A DNA stretch of 64,000 nucleotides from Pseudomonas fluorescens. GTDB taxonomy: Bacteria; Pseudomonadota; Gammaproteobacteria; Pseudomonadales; Pseudomonadaceae. The stretch covers positions 4,774,001 through 4,838,000 of the forward strand of contig LR782234.1 in NCBI GenBank assembly GCA_902825215.1, read 5' to 3'. The notes beneath the pieces were generated by a model, which saw only the letters and a program-made list of their open reading frames with translations, searched no databases and had not been told where the DNA came from. The position numbers and the translations under genes are program-made. This document shows positions 32,223 to 41,466 of this stretch, piece after piece (position 1 is the stretch's first letter; every line of letters begins with the position of its first letter).

Positions 32223-34958
32223 TTACTGGATCTGCCCGTGGCAATGCTTGTATTTCTTGCCCGAACCGCAATAGCACAGCTCGTTGCGGCCCAGCTTCTG
32301 CTCGTTACGCACCGGCGCGGTGGCGAGGGCGACATCGACCTCTTCACCCAGCGCTTCGGGCTGATCCAGCCCCGGCGCTTCGGCGTGTTCGAACTGCATG
32401 CGGGCGGCCAGCGCTTCGGCTTCCTGACGCAGACGTTGCTCTTCGGCTTCCGGATCTTCGCGGCGAACCTGAACGTGCGACAGCACACGGATCGAGTCGC
32501 GCTTGATCGAATCGAGCAGCTCGGAGAACAGCGTGAACGACTCGCGCTTGTATTCCTGCTTCGGGTTCTTCTGCGCATAACCACGCAGGTGGATGCCGTG
32601 ACGCAGGTGATCCATGGTCGACAGGTGGTCTTTCCACAGATCGTCCAGTACGCGCAGAACGATCTGCTTCTCGAACGAGCGCAGCGCCTCGGCACCGGCC
32701 TGATCTTCTTTTTCGTTGTACGCCGCCATCAGCTCGGTCATGAGCTTCTCGCGCAGGGTTTCTTCGTACAGGTGATCGTCTTCGTCGAGCCACTGCTGGA
32801 TCGGCAGGGTCACACCGAAATCGCTGGCAATCGTCGCTTCCAGACCGGCGACGTCCCACTGCTCGGGCAGCGACTGCGGCGGAATGTGGGCGCTGACGGT
32901 CGCATTGAGCACGTCCTGACGGAAGTCGGCGATGGTTTCACCGATGTTGTCGGCGGCCAGCAACGTGTTACGCATGTGATAGATCACTTTACGCTGTTCG
33001 TTGTTGACGTCGTCGAACTCGAGCAGTTGCTTGCGAATGTCGAAGTTGCGGCCTTCAACCTTGCGCTGCGCCTTCTCGATCGCGTTGGTCACCATGCGGT
33101 GCTCGATCGCTTCGCCCGGCTGCATGCCCAGGGCTTTCATGAAGTTCTTCACCCGGTCAGAGGCAAAGATGCGCATCAGGCTGTCTTCCAGCGACAGGTA
33201 GAAGCGGCTCGAACCGGCATCGCCCTGACGGCCGGCACGGCCACGCAGCTGGTTGTCGATACGACGCGATTCGTGACGCTCGGAGGCGATCACCTGCAAA
33301 CCGCCGGATTCCAGCACCTGCTGGTGACGCTTCTGCCAGTCGGCCTTGATCTGCGCGATCTGCTCAGGGCTCGGGTTTTCCAGCGCCGCGACTTCCACTT
33401 CCCAATTGCCGCCCAACAGAATGTCGGTACCGCGACCGGCCATGTTGGTGGCAATGGTCAGCGCGCCCGGACGGCCGGCCTGCGCAATGATTTCAGCTTC
33501 TTTTTCGTGGAACTTGGCGTTCAGGACCTTGTGTTCGATACCTTCCCTGGCGAGCAGGCTGGACACGTGCTCGGAAGTTTCGATGGTCGCCGTACCGACG
33601 AGGATCGGACGGCCCTGGGCCATGCCTTCCTTGATGTCGTTGATGATCGCCGCGTATTTCTCTTCGGCGGTCAGGAACACCAGGTCGTTGTAGTCTTTGC
33701 GCGCCAACGGTTTGTTTGGCGGAATGACCACGACCGGCAGGTTGTAGATCTGGTGGAATTCGAACGCTTCGGTGTCGGCGGTACCGGTCATGCCGGACAG
33801 CTTTTCGTACAGACGGAAGTAGTTCTGGAAGGTGGTCGAAGCCAGGGTCTGGCTCTCGGCCTGAATGTTCAGACCTTCCTTGGCTTCGATGGCCTGGTGC
33901 AGGCCTTCGGACAGACGACGACCCGGCATGGTACGACCGGTGTGTTCGTCGACCAGCACGACCTGACCGTCCTGCACGATGTATTCAACGTTGCGGTTGA
34001 ACAGCTTGTGCGCACGCAGACCGGCGTAAACGTGGGTCAGCAGACCGAGGTTGTGCGCCGAGTACAGGCTCTCGCCTTCGGCCAGCAGGCCGACGCGGGT
34101 GAGCATGTCTTCGATGAACTGGTGACCGGCTTCGTTGAGTTCGACCTGGCGGGTCTTTTCGTCAACGGTGTAGTGGCCGGCCTTGGTGACCTGACCTTCG
34201 ACTTCCTCGACGTGGAGTTCCAGCTGCGGGATCAGTTTGTTGATCTCCATGTACAGCTTGGAGCTGTCCTCGGCCTGACCGGAAATGATCAGCGGGGTAC
34301 GCGCTTCGTCGATGAGGATGGAGTCGACTTCGTCGATCACGGCAAAGTTGAGTTCGCGCTGGAATTTTTCTTCCATGCTGAACGCCATGTTGTCGCGCAG
34401 GTAGTCGAAACCGAATTCGTTGTTGGTGCCGTAGGTGATGTCGGCGGCATACGCCAGACGCTTCTCTTCCGGCGGCTGGAACGGCGTCACGACGCCGACG
34501 GTCAGGCCGAGGAATTCATACAGCGGACGCATCCAGTTGGCGTCACGACGGGCCAGGTAGTCGTTCACCGTCACCACATGCACGCCCTTGCCGGACAGTG
34601 CGTTGAGGTAAACGCCCAGGGTCGCCACCAGGGTTTTACCTTCACCGGTGCGCATTTCGGCGATCTTGCCTTCGTGCAGGGTCATGCCGCCGACGAGTTG
34701 CACGTCGAAGTGGCGCATGCCCATCACGCGCTTGCCGGCCTCGCGAGCCACGGCAAAGGCTTCCGGCAACAGCTTGTCGAGGGTTTCCCCTTTGGCGATG
34801 CGGTCCTTGAACTCTTGAGTCTTGGCGCGCAATTGATCGTCCGAAAGGGCCACCATTTGCTCTTCGAAGGCATTGACGAGCTGCACCGTCTTGAGCATGC
34901 GTTTGACTTCACGCTCGTTCTTGCTTCCAAAAAGTTTCTTTAACAAAGGCGCAAACAT
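32223..34958 (-). CDS. secA: Preprotein translocase ATPase SecA
   Basis: 911 residues. Walker A MRTGEGKTLVATLGVYLNAL, DEAD-type NFAVIDEVDSILIDEARTPL, motif GRAGRQGDAGSSRFYLSLED. The zinc-binding C-terminus is CYCGSGKKYKHCHG. SecA drives export of unfolded proteins through SecYEG. An upstream in-frame start at 35024 was rejected because ATG at 34958 starts the family N-terminus MFAPLLKKLFGSKNEREVKR. Divergent from dciA. Confidence 0.98.
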   Translation of the reverse strand: MFAPLLKKLFGSKNEREVKRMLKTVQLVNAFEEQMVALSDDQLRAKTQEFKDRIAKGETLDKLLPEAFAVAREAGKRVMGMRHFDVQLVGGMTLHEGKIAEMRTGEGKTLVATLGVYLNALSGKGVHVVTVNDYLARRDANWMRPLYEFLGLTVGVVTPFQPPEEKRLAYAADITYGTNNEFGFDYLRDNMAFSMEEKFQRELNFAVIDEVDSILIDEARTPLIISGQAEDSSKLYMEINKLIPQLELHVEEVEGQVTKAGHYTVDEKTRQVELNEAGHQFIEDMLTRVGLLAEGESLYSAHNLGLLTHVYAGLRAHKLFNRNVEYIVQDGQVVLVDEHTGRTMPGRRLSEGLHQAIEAKEGLNIQAESQTLASTTFQNYFRLYEKLSGMTGTADTEAFEFHQIYNLPVVVIPPNKPLARKDYNDLVFLTAEEKYAAIINDIKEGMAQGRPILVGTATIETSEHVSSLLAREGIEHKVLNAKFHEKEAEIIAQAGRPGALTIATNMAGRGTDILLGGNWEVEVAALENPSPEQIAQIKADWQKRHQQVLESGGLQVIASERHESRRIDNQLRGRAGRQGDAGSSRFYLSLEDSLMRIFASDRVKNFMKALGMQPGEAIEHRMVTNAIEKAQRKVEGRNFDIRKQLLEFDDVNNEQRKVIYHMRNTLLAADNIGETIADFRQDVLNATVSAHIPPQSLPEQWDVAGLEATIASDFGVTLPIQQWLDEDDHLYEETLREKLMTELMAAYNEKEDQAGAEALRSFEKQIVLRVLDDLWKDHLSTMDHLRHGIHLRGYAQKNPKQEYKRESFTLFSELLDSIKRDSIRVLSHVQVRREDPEAEEQRLRQEAEALAARMQFEHAEAPGLDQPEALGEEVDVALATAPVRNEQKLGRNELCYCGSGKKYKHCHGQIQ

Positions 34959-35265
34959 ATCGGCAGGATCTTCCACACTAAAGGGATGGAGGGCGGCCCC
35001 GTGAGTCGCCCGTGCAGCCCTCATGGCCGCATGCGAACGAGCATTCTACCCGGAAACGGTGGTGAGGAAAGTGGCGATGTTCCACGATGCTGGCACTGCG
35101 CTTTGACGGGGCTCACTGGAAATAAGGGCGTTTTGCTCAACTTCAAGCCACAGCGGCAAGAAGTTAGTCGTTGATTTAATGAGCAAAGCAGGGACAAAAG
35201 CAATGGGCGAGTGGTTCCGCAGCTTTCTGCTACCATGGCGCCTCTGTTTCTTCAGGTGTTCGATC
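34959..35265. other. 307-bp secA-dciA divergent region
   Basis: No ORF with coding character. It carries the promoters of secA (minus) and dciA (plus). Near 35110 there is an AT-rich stretch, CTGGAAATAAGGGCGTTTTG. No clear -35/-10 pair is proposed. Confidence 0.4.
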
Positions 35266-35721
35266 ATGGCATTTCGCCCTCTCACGGCCAGAGCACCCGC
35301 CGTTCTGTTACGCGAAGCCAAGCCGCTCAAAGCCATCCTCGGCCATGCCCAACGGCTGGGGCATTTGCAACGTCTGCTCGAAAGCCAGCTGCAACCCGCC
35401 GCCCGCGAACACTGCCATGTGGCGTCGTGGCGCGAGGGCAGTCTGCTGCTGATTGTCACCGACGGCCACTGGGCCACACGCCTGCGCTATCAGCAGAAAC
35501 GCTTGCAGCGGCAATTGCAGATGTTCGACGAGTTCGCCAGCCTGACGCGGATTCTGTTCAAGGTGCAGCCGCCGACAGTGCAGCGCGGCGCGACCGGGCA
35601 CACCATGGATCTGTCGACCGATGCCGCCGCGACGATTCAGGAGACGGCTGACGGAATCAGCGATCCGGGTTTGCGTGCGGCGCTGGAACGACTGGCGGCG
35701 CACGCCAAGGCCAAATCCTGA
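35266..35721 (+). CDS. dciA: DnaB helicase loader DciA (DUF721)
   Basis: 151 residues. DUF721 region about 15-110, with AVLLREAKPLKAILGHAQRL and REGSLLLIVTDGHWATRLRY, the KH-like core. Ala/Lys-rich C-terminal tail. The lpxC-secA neighbourhood is the standard home of DciA in gamma-proteobacteria lacking DnaC. DciA loads DnaB onto DNA. The ATG at 35266 was chosen; an upstream in-frame ATG (35179) adds a Trp/Phe-rich segment not seen in the family. Confidence 0.85.
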   Translation: MAFRPLTARAPAVLLREAKPLKAILGHAQRLGHLQRLLESQLQPAAREHCHVASWREGSLLLIVTDGHWATRLRYQQKRLQRQLQMFDEFASLTRILFKVQPPTVQRGATGHTMDLSTDAAATIQETADGISDPGLRAALERLAAHAKAKS

Positions 35722-35750
35722 CCCGGGTCTGAATTTTCATTCGATACCTT

Positions 35751-35840
35751 TGTGGGAGCGAGCCTGCTCGCGAAGCGGTTGTGTCAGACGCCATCGATGT
35801 TGAATGGCAGACCGCTTTCGCGAGCAGGCTCGCTCCCACA
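35751..35840. repeat. REP doublet between dciA and herA-like gene
   Basis: GGAGCGAGCCTGCTCGCGAA after 35751 and the inverted copy TTCGCGAGCAGGCTCGCTCC ending at 35840; lies between convergent genes. Confidence 0.95.
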
Positions 35841-35863
35841 TTGGGATTTGCAATAGTTCGGGT

Positions 35864-37351
35864 TTAGCGGCGTTTGCTGCCACCGAGCAAAGAGCCCATC
35901 AAGCCGCGCACCAGTTGCTTGCCCAGATTGTTGGCCGCCTGACGCATGGCTGACTTCAGTGCCTGCCCCGCCGCCGTACCGAGAAACTCCCCCGCCCGGT
36001 CGGCCAGGCTTGGTTCTTCAGGCGCGGGTTTTCCTGCGGGCACCTCAGCCTCCGGCGCCAGGCCTTTGCGCCCCATCAGGATTTCATACGCCGACTCGCG
36101 ATCGATCGGTTTGTCATAACGGCCCTTGAACGGCGATCCGGCAATCAGCACGGTACGCTCGGTTGCGCTCAGCGGCCCGATCCGCGATTGCGGCGGCGCC
36201 ACCAGCACCCGCTGGACCATTTCCGGCGTGCCCTTCTCGGTCAGCGTGCCGACCAAGGCCTCGCCAATCCCCAACTCGGTCAATACCGACAAGCTGTCGA
36301 ACGCCGGATTCGGGCGGAACCCCTCGGCCACCGCGCGCAGGGATTTCTGCTCTTTGGCGGTAAATGCGCGCAAACCGTGCTGGATACGCAAACCGAGCTG
36401 TGCCAGCACGTCATCCGGCAGATCGGCCGGCGACTGGGTGACGAAATACACGCCGACGCCCTTGGAGCGAATCAACCGCACCACTTGCTCAAGACGTTCC
36501 TGCAACGCCTTCGGTGTGTCGCCAAACAGCAAATGCGCCTCATCGAAGAACAGCGCCAGCAGCGGTTTGTCGGCATCGCCACGCTCCGGCAATTGCTCGA
36601 ACAGTTCGGCCAGCAGCCACAACAGGAACGTTGCATAAACCTTGGGCGCTTCGTGCACCAGGCGGCTGGCGTCGAGCAGATGAATACGTCCACGGCCATC
36701 GGCGGTCGGTTGCAGAATGTCCTCAAGTTGCAACGCCGGCTCGCCGAACAAGGCTTCTGCGCCCTGCTGTTCCAGGGTCGCCAACCGCCGTAGCAGCGCC
36801 TGACTGGAACCGGTGGTCATCAGCGCGGCGTCTTCGCCGAGCAGCTGCGGATTGTCCTTGAGGTGATGGAGCAGCGCTTTGAGGTCTTTCAGATCGAGCA
36901 GCAACAGACCTTCGCGATCGGCGACCTTGAACGCCGCATACAGCGCCGACTGTTGACTGTCAGTGAGCTCCAGCAGGCTGCCGATCAGCAGTGGGCCCAT
37001 TTCGCTCAACGTGGTACGCAGCGGATGCCCGGATTCGCCATGAATATCCCACAAGGTCACCGGGTACGCCTGCGGTGTGTGGTTGAGCCACGGCATGCCG
37101 GCGATGCGTTCGGCGACCTTGCCCTGTGGATTGCCGGCGGCACCAAGGCCGCACAGATCACCCTTGATGTCGGCGGCGAACACCGCGACGCCGGCGTCGC
37201 TGAACGCTTCGGCCAGGCGCTGCAAGGTGACGGTCTTGCCGGTGCCGGTGGCGCCGGCGATCAGGCCGTGGCGGTTCGCCAGGCGCATCGCCTGAGCAGT
37301 CTGCTGGCCGGCCGGATCGGCGCCGATTACGAGTTGCGAGGAGTCAGGCAT
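35864..37351 (-). CDS. HerA-like ATPase (DUF853 / YjgR)
   Basis: 495 residues. Walker A HGLIAGATGTGKTVTLQRLA near residue 30, Walker B LALFFDEAHLLFGDTP near 260, and the arginine-finger region GLRIQHGLRAFTAKEQKS. The C-terminal end is Ala/Gly-rich (GQALKSAMRQAANNLGKQLV). Family members are hexameric P-loop translocase-like ATPases of unknown role. ATG at 37351 has GGGTGA close upstream and was chosen over the TTG at 37363. Convergent with dciA. Confidence 0.9.
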   Translation of the reverse strand: MPDSSQLVIGADPAGQQTAQAMRLANRHGLIAGATGTGKTVTLQRLAEAFSDAGVAVFAADIKGDLCGLGAAGNPQGKVAERIAGMPWLNHTPQAYPVTLWDIHGESGHPLRTTLSEMGPLLIGSLLELTDSQQSALYAAFKVADREGLLLLDLKDLKALLHHLKDNPQLLGEDAALMTTGSSQALLRRLATLEQQGAEALFGEPALQLEDILQPTADGRGRIHLLDASRLVHEAPKVYATFLLWLLAELFEQLPERGDADKPLLALFFDEAHLLFGDTPKALQERLEQVVRLIRSKGVGVYFVTQSPADLPDDVLAQLGLRIQHGLRAFTAKEQKSLRAVAEGFRPNPAFDSLSVLTELGIGEALVGTLTEKGTPEMVQRVLVAPPQSRIGPLSATERTVLIAGSPFKGRYDKPIDRESAYEILMGRKGLAPEAEVPAGKPAPEEPSLADRAGEFLGTAAGQALKSAMRQAANNLGKQLVRGLMGSLLGGSKRR

Positions 37352-37537
37352 TTTGTCACCCAATGGTTAATCTTTGATGCTGCGTGGCCGATAAAAAGGT
37401 TGAGAGACCCGACCCGAGTCAGCCGGACATTTCCCTAAGGAGAGACGGAAATATCAGCTTGTTTTGACCCTTGCCCGTTTCACGTGCCCCTATGAAAGCA
37501 CGCCCGGGACATTAAGACCTTAGCGGAACCCCAAGCC

Positions 37538-39427
37538 ATGAACAAAAATCTGCGCTTCAGCCATAAAATCCTGCTTGCCGCCGCCCTCGTCGTCATCGCC
37601 GCCTTCGCCTCGTTCACCCTTTATAACGATTGGTTGCAACGCAACGCGATCCGCGATGACTTGAACAGCTACCTCGAGGAAATGGGCGAGGTCACTGCCG
37701 GCAATATCCAGACCTGGCTGACCGGTCGCATTCTGCTGATCGAAAACGCCGCCCAGAACATCGCCATCAGCCCCGACTCCGCCAATGTCGCCAGCCTGCT
37801 CGAGCAGAAAACCCTGACCTCGACATTCATGGCCACCTACCTGGGTGATGCCACCGGCCATTTCACCATCCGCCCCGACACGAAAATGCCCGACGGTTTC
37901 GATCCGCGTGTGCGTCCCTGGTACAAAGGCGCCGAGAGCAGCAGCACCTCGACCCTGACCGAGCCGTACATCGATGCGGCCACCGGGCAGTTGATCATCT
38001 CGATCGCCACCGCCTCGAAAAAGGCCGGCCAGAGCGTCGGCGTGGTCGGCGGTGATCTGAGCCTGCAATCGCTGGTCGACACCCTCGCCGCGCGGGATTT
38101 TGACGGCATGGGTTATGTGTTCCTGGTCAGCGCCGACGGCAAGATCCTCGTGCACCCCGACAAGGCCCTGGTGATGAAGTCACTCAAAGAAGCCTATCCG
38201 CAGGACACGCCGCGCATCAGCAGTGACTTCAGCGAAGTCAGCGTCGATGGCAAGACCCGCATCGTTACCTTCGCGCCGATCAAGGGTTTGCCTTCGGTGA
38301 ACTGGTACATCGGCTTGTCGGTGGATAAAGATCAGGCATTTGCGATGCTCAGCGAATTCCGCACCTCGGCGGTGATTGCGACGGTGATTGCCGTGGCGAT
38401 CATTCTGGCGCTGCTGGGCATGCTGATCCGCATCCTGATTCAGCCGCTGCACGTCATGACCCGCGCCATGGAAGACATCGCCGACGGTGAAGGCGACCTG
38501 ACCAAGCGCCTGACCATCGTCAACAACGACGAATTCGGCGTGCTGGGCACCGCGTTCAACCGCTTCGTCGAGCGCATTCACGGTTCGATCCGCGAAGTCT
38601 CGTCGGCCACCGGGCAAGTCAACGAAGTCGCCCTGCGCGTGGTCGCGGCCTCGAACTCATCGATGTACAACTCCGATCAGCAGGCCTCGCGCACCAGTAG
38701 CGTGGCGGCAGCGATCAACCAGCTCGGCGCCGCCGCGCAGGAAATCGCCCGCAACGCCGCGCAAGCGTCGAATCAGGCCAGCGATGCGCGCGGCCTCGCC
38801 GAAGATGGCCAGCAAGTGGTCGATCGCAGCATTCAAGCGATGAACCGGTTGTCGAGCATGCTCAGTGCGTCGAGCAGCAACATCGAGTCGTTGAACAGCA
38901 AAACCGTGAACATCGGACAGATTCTCGAAGTGATCACCAGCATTTCCCAGCAGACCAACCTGCTGGCGCTCAACGCAGCGATCGAAGCGGCGCGCGCCGG
39001 TGAGGCTGGGCGCGGTTTCGCCGTGGTTGCCGACGAAGTGCGCAATCTGGCCCACCGCACCCAGGAATCGGCGCAGCAGGTGCAGACCATGATCGAGGAG
39101 CTGCAAGTCGGCGCTCGCGAGTCGGTGAGCACCATGAGCGACAGTCAGCGCCACAGCCAGGACAGCGTCGAGATCGCCAACCTCGCCGGCGAGCGCTTGA
39201 ACAGCGTGACCCAGCGCATCGGCGAAATCGACGGCATGAACCAGTCGGTGGCGACCGCGACCGAGGAGCAGACCGCCGTGGTTGAATCGATCAACGTCGA
39301 TATTACCGAGATCAACACGCTGAACCAGGAAGGCGTGGAGAACCTGCAGGCGACCTTGCGTGCCTGTTCGGATCTGGAGCAGCAGGCTGCGCGACTGAAA
39401 CAACTGGTTGGCAGCTTCAGAATCTGA
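37538..39427 (+). CDS. Methyl-accepting chemotaxis protein, dCache amino-acid type
   Basis: 629 residues. TM1 about 11-30; periplasmic dCache domain about 35-275; TM2 about 280-303; HAMP about 304-355; signalling domain to the end with the tip SQQTNLLALNAAIEAARAGE. The ligand domain has DPRVRPWYKGA followed by TEPYIDAATGQLI, matching the amino-acid-binding dCache_1AA pattern of PctA/CtaA-like receptors. A direct amino-acid chemoreceptor is therefore likely; which amino acids is not known. Monocistronic. Confidence 0.93.
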   Translation: MNKNLRFSHKILLAAALVVIAAFASFTLYNDWLQRNAIRDDLNSYLEEMGEVTAGNIQTWLTGRILLIENAAQNIAISPDSANVASLLEQKTLTSTFMATYLGDATGHFTIRPDTKMPDGFDPRVRPWYKGAESSSTSTLTEPYIDAATGQLIISIATASKKAGQSVGVVGGDLSLQSLVDTLAARDFDGMGYVFLVSADGKILVHPDKALVMKSLKEAYPQDTPRISSDFSEVSVDGKTRIVTFAPIKGLPSVNWYIGLSVDKDQAFAMLSEFRTSAVIATVIAVAIILALLGMLIRILIQPLHVMTRAMEDIADGEGDLTKRLTIVNNDEFGVLGTAFNRFVERIHGSIREVSSATGQVNEVALRVVAASNSSMYNSDQQASRTSSVAAAINQLGAAAQEIARNAAQASNQASDARGLAEDGQQVVDRSIQAMNRLSSMLSASSSNIESLNSKTVNIGQILEVITSISQQTNLLALNAAIEAARAGEAGRGFAVVADEVRNLAHRTQESAQQVQTMIEELQVGARESVSTMSDSQRHSQDSVEIANLAGERLNSVTQRIGEIDGMNQSVATATEEQTAVVESINVDITEINTLNQEGVENLQATLRACSDLEQQAARLKQLVGSFRI

Positions 39428-39440
39428 AGATCAACAGCCT

Positions 39441-39493
39441 ACCCCTCACCCTGATCAGCCCCCTCTCCCTGCGGGAGAGGGTCAGGGTGAGGG
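39441..39493. repeat. Dispersed CCCTCTCCC...GGGAGAGGG repeat, second copy
   Basis: ACCCCTCACCCTGAT, then CCCTCTCCCTGCGGGAGAGG and GTCAGGGTGAGGG: the outer arms CCCTCACCCTGA and TCAGGGTGAGGG are inverted. Related to the 2137-2203 repeat. It lies between the chemoreceptor stop and the glycosyltransferase. Confidence 0.75.
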
Positions 39494-39575
39494 CGCTCCT
39501 CAAACCCACCGCGCAATCCCGACCGAACATCTATTCTCGATAAAGGTCAACAAGGGAGAACCCAGCAGCGGAGGG

Positions 39576-40697
39576 ATGATCACCGTGCATATCGCCGACA
39601 TCACCATGTTCTACGCCCCGGCCAGCGGCGGCGTGCGGACTTATCTGGATGCCAAGCACCGTCGGTTGACGGGCCGATCCGGCATTCGTCACAGCCTGTT
39701 GATTCCCGGTGCCCGCTATGGCGAAAACGACGGCGTTTACACAGTTCCGGCCCCTGCCCTGCCCTTTGGCAAGGGTTACCGCTTCCCGCTGCGTCTGGCG
39801 CCATGGCGCAACGTGCTTCAGGATTTGCAGCCTGATCTGATCGAAGTCGGCGATCCCTACCTGACCGCCTGGGCGGCGCTGGATGCGCGGCGGCAACTGG
39901 ATGTGCCAGTGATCGGCTTTTATCATTCGGACCTGCCACTGCTGGTCGGCAACCGCATGGGCCATTGGGTCACGCCGAATGTCGAGGCCTACGTGACCAG
40001 ACTTTACGGCAACTTCGACCGGGTGTTGGCGCCAAGTCAGGTGATGGCCGACAAGCTCACCGGGCTGGGCGTGCGCAATGTCTTCGTGCAGCCGCTGGGC
40101 GTCGATCTGCAAACCTTTCATCCGGGCGCGTGCGAGCGCAATCTGCGTGCGGAACTGGGCATCGCCGAGGACACGCGCCTGCTGATTTTCGCCGGGCGCG
40201 GTTCGAAAGAGAAAAACCTGCCGGTGCTGCTCAAGTGCATGCAACGCCTCGGCCCGCGTTATCACCTGCTGCTGGTGGGCTCGTCGATGCCGGCCATCGT
40301 CCCGGACAACGTCAGCGTCATCGACGAGTTCTGCCCTCCGGCGCGCGTCGCGCAATTGATGGCCAGCGCCGACGCGCTGGTGCATGCCGGTGACCAGGAA
40401 ACCTTCGGCCTGGTGATTCTCGAAGCCATGGCCTGCGGCATTCCGGTGGTTGCCGTGGCGGCGGGAGCGTTCGAGGAAATCGTCGACGAATCCTGCGGTC
40501 TGCTGTGTGCGCCGAACAACCCGCAGGCGATGGCCAATGCCGTGCGCGAGCTGTTCAGTCGCGGTTGCGCGAAACTCGGTCGGCAGGCGCGCCAGCATGT
40601 CGAGCGGCATTACGCCTGGGACACGGTGGTCGACAGCCTGCTCAGCCATTATCACGCCGTCCTCGGCCATGCGATTCCCCGGGTGGCCAATGGCTGA
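39576..40697 (+). CDS. Glycosyltransferase, GT4 family
   Basis: 373 residues. GT-B fold. N-terminal MFYAPASGGVRTYLDAKHRR (Gly-rich acceptor loop), middle segment LQPLGVDLQTFHP analogous to VxPxGVD, sugar-nucleotide region with the E-x7-E motif in HAGDQETFGLVILEAMACG. Donor and acceptor unknown. The frame is open to 39408 but ATG at 39576 has GGAGGG close upstream; the extra part translates the dispersed repeat. First gene of a three-gene operon; its last 8 bases overlap the next start. Confidence 0.92.
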   Translation: MITVHIADITMFYAPASGGVRTYLDAKHRRLTGRSGIRHSLLIPGARYGENDGVYTVPAPALPFGKGYRFPLRLAPWRNVLQDLQPDLIEVGDPYLTAWAALDARRQLDVPVIGFYHSDLPLLVGNRMGHWVTPNVEAYVTRLYGNFDRVLAPSQVMADKLTGLGVRNVFVQPLGVDLQTFHPGACERNLRAELGIAEDTRLLIFAGRGSKEKNLPVLLKCMQRLGPRYHLLLVGSSMPAIVPDNVSVIDEFCPPARVAQLMASADALVHAGDQETFGLVILEAMACGIPVVAVAAGAFEEIVDESCGLLCAPNNPQAMANAVRELFSRGCAKLGRQARQHVERHYAWDTVVDSLLSHYHAVLGHAIPRVANG

Positions 40698-41466
40698 ATC
40701 GAGCAATCGCCGCGCCGTGCTGTTGGTGTTGCACGACGTGGCGCCGGAAACCTGGGCCGACTACCAGCCATTTGTCGAGGCCGTGGATGCCATGGGCGCG
40801 GTGCCGATGACCTGGCTGGTGGTACCGGATTTTCATCGACGCAACGCCCTGGATGCTCATCCGGCATTCGGCCGCTTGCTTGACGAACGGCTCGCCCGTG
40901 GCGATGAACTGGCCCTGCACGGTTATTATCACGACGATCAGGAACCGGGCCCGACGACACCGCGTGACTGGTTCATGCGCCGGGTCTACACCCACGAAGG
41001 CGAGTTCTATCGTTTGTCCCGAGAAGCCGCGCTCTCCCGCCTGCACGCCGGTCTTGAAATGTTCCAGCGTCATGACTGGCCGGTGCACGGTTTCGTCGCC
41101 CCGGCGTGGCTGATGAGCGATGGCACGCGCCAGGCATTGGGTGAGCTGCCGTTGCAGTACACCAGCGATCCGCAGCATATTTATCGGCTGCCGGACTTCA
41201 GCGCCATCGACGCACCGGGTCTGGTGTGGAGCGCGCGCAGTGCCTGGCGGCGTGGCTTGTCAAAAGTGCTCAGTGATCAGCGCGAACAACGCTGGCGCCA
41301 CGCGCCGGTGATTCGCTTGGGTTTGCACCCGGTGGATATGCGCCACCCTTTTTCGCGCAACTATTGGCTGCAAACCCTTGAACGACTCCTCGCCGATGGA
41401 CGCGACCCCATGACCAAGATCAACTGGCTCGCTCAACAGCGCGCGCAACTGGAACGCGCCGCATGA
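40690..41466 (+). CDS. DUF2334 polysaccharide-deacetylase-like protein
   Basis: 258 residues. Begins MAESSNRRAVLLVLHDVAPE; the HDVAP and ALHGYYHDD motifs, and VAPAWLMSDGTRQAL further on, match the NodB-like superfamily DUF2334 (metal-binding Asp/His). Deacetylation of a glycan made by the adjacent glycosyltransferase is plausible inference. The ATG overlaps the upstream stop by 8 bases and its own stop overlaps the next start by 4 bases. Confidence 0.88.
   Translation: MAESSNRRAVLLVLHDVAPETWADYQPFVEAVDAMGAVPMTWLVVPDFHRRNALDAHPAFGRLLDERLARGDELALHGYYHDDQEPGPTTPRDWFMRRVYTHEGEFYRLSREAALSRLHAGLEMFQRHDWPVHGFVAPAWLMSDGTRQALGELPLQYTSDPQHIYRLPDFSAIDAPGLVWSARSAWRRGLSKVLSDQREQRWRHAPVIRLGLHPVDMRHPFSRNYWLQTLERLLADGRDPMTKINWLAQQRAQLERAA

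Noticed and set aside
32103..34943. Very long plus-strand ORF (946 codons) opposite secA
   Set aside because: Antisense to secA; open because of high GC codon structure. The secA frame has all motifs, the opposite one has none.
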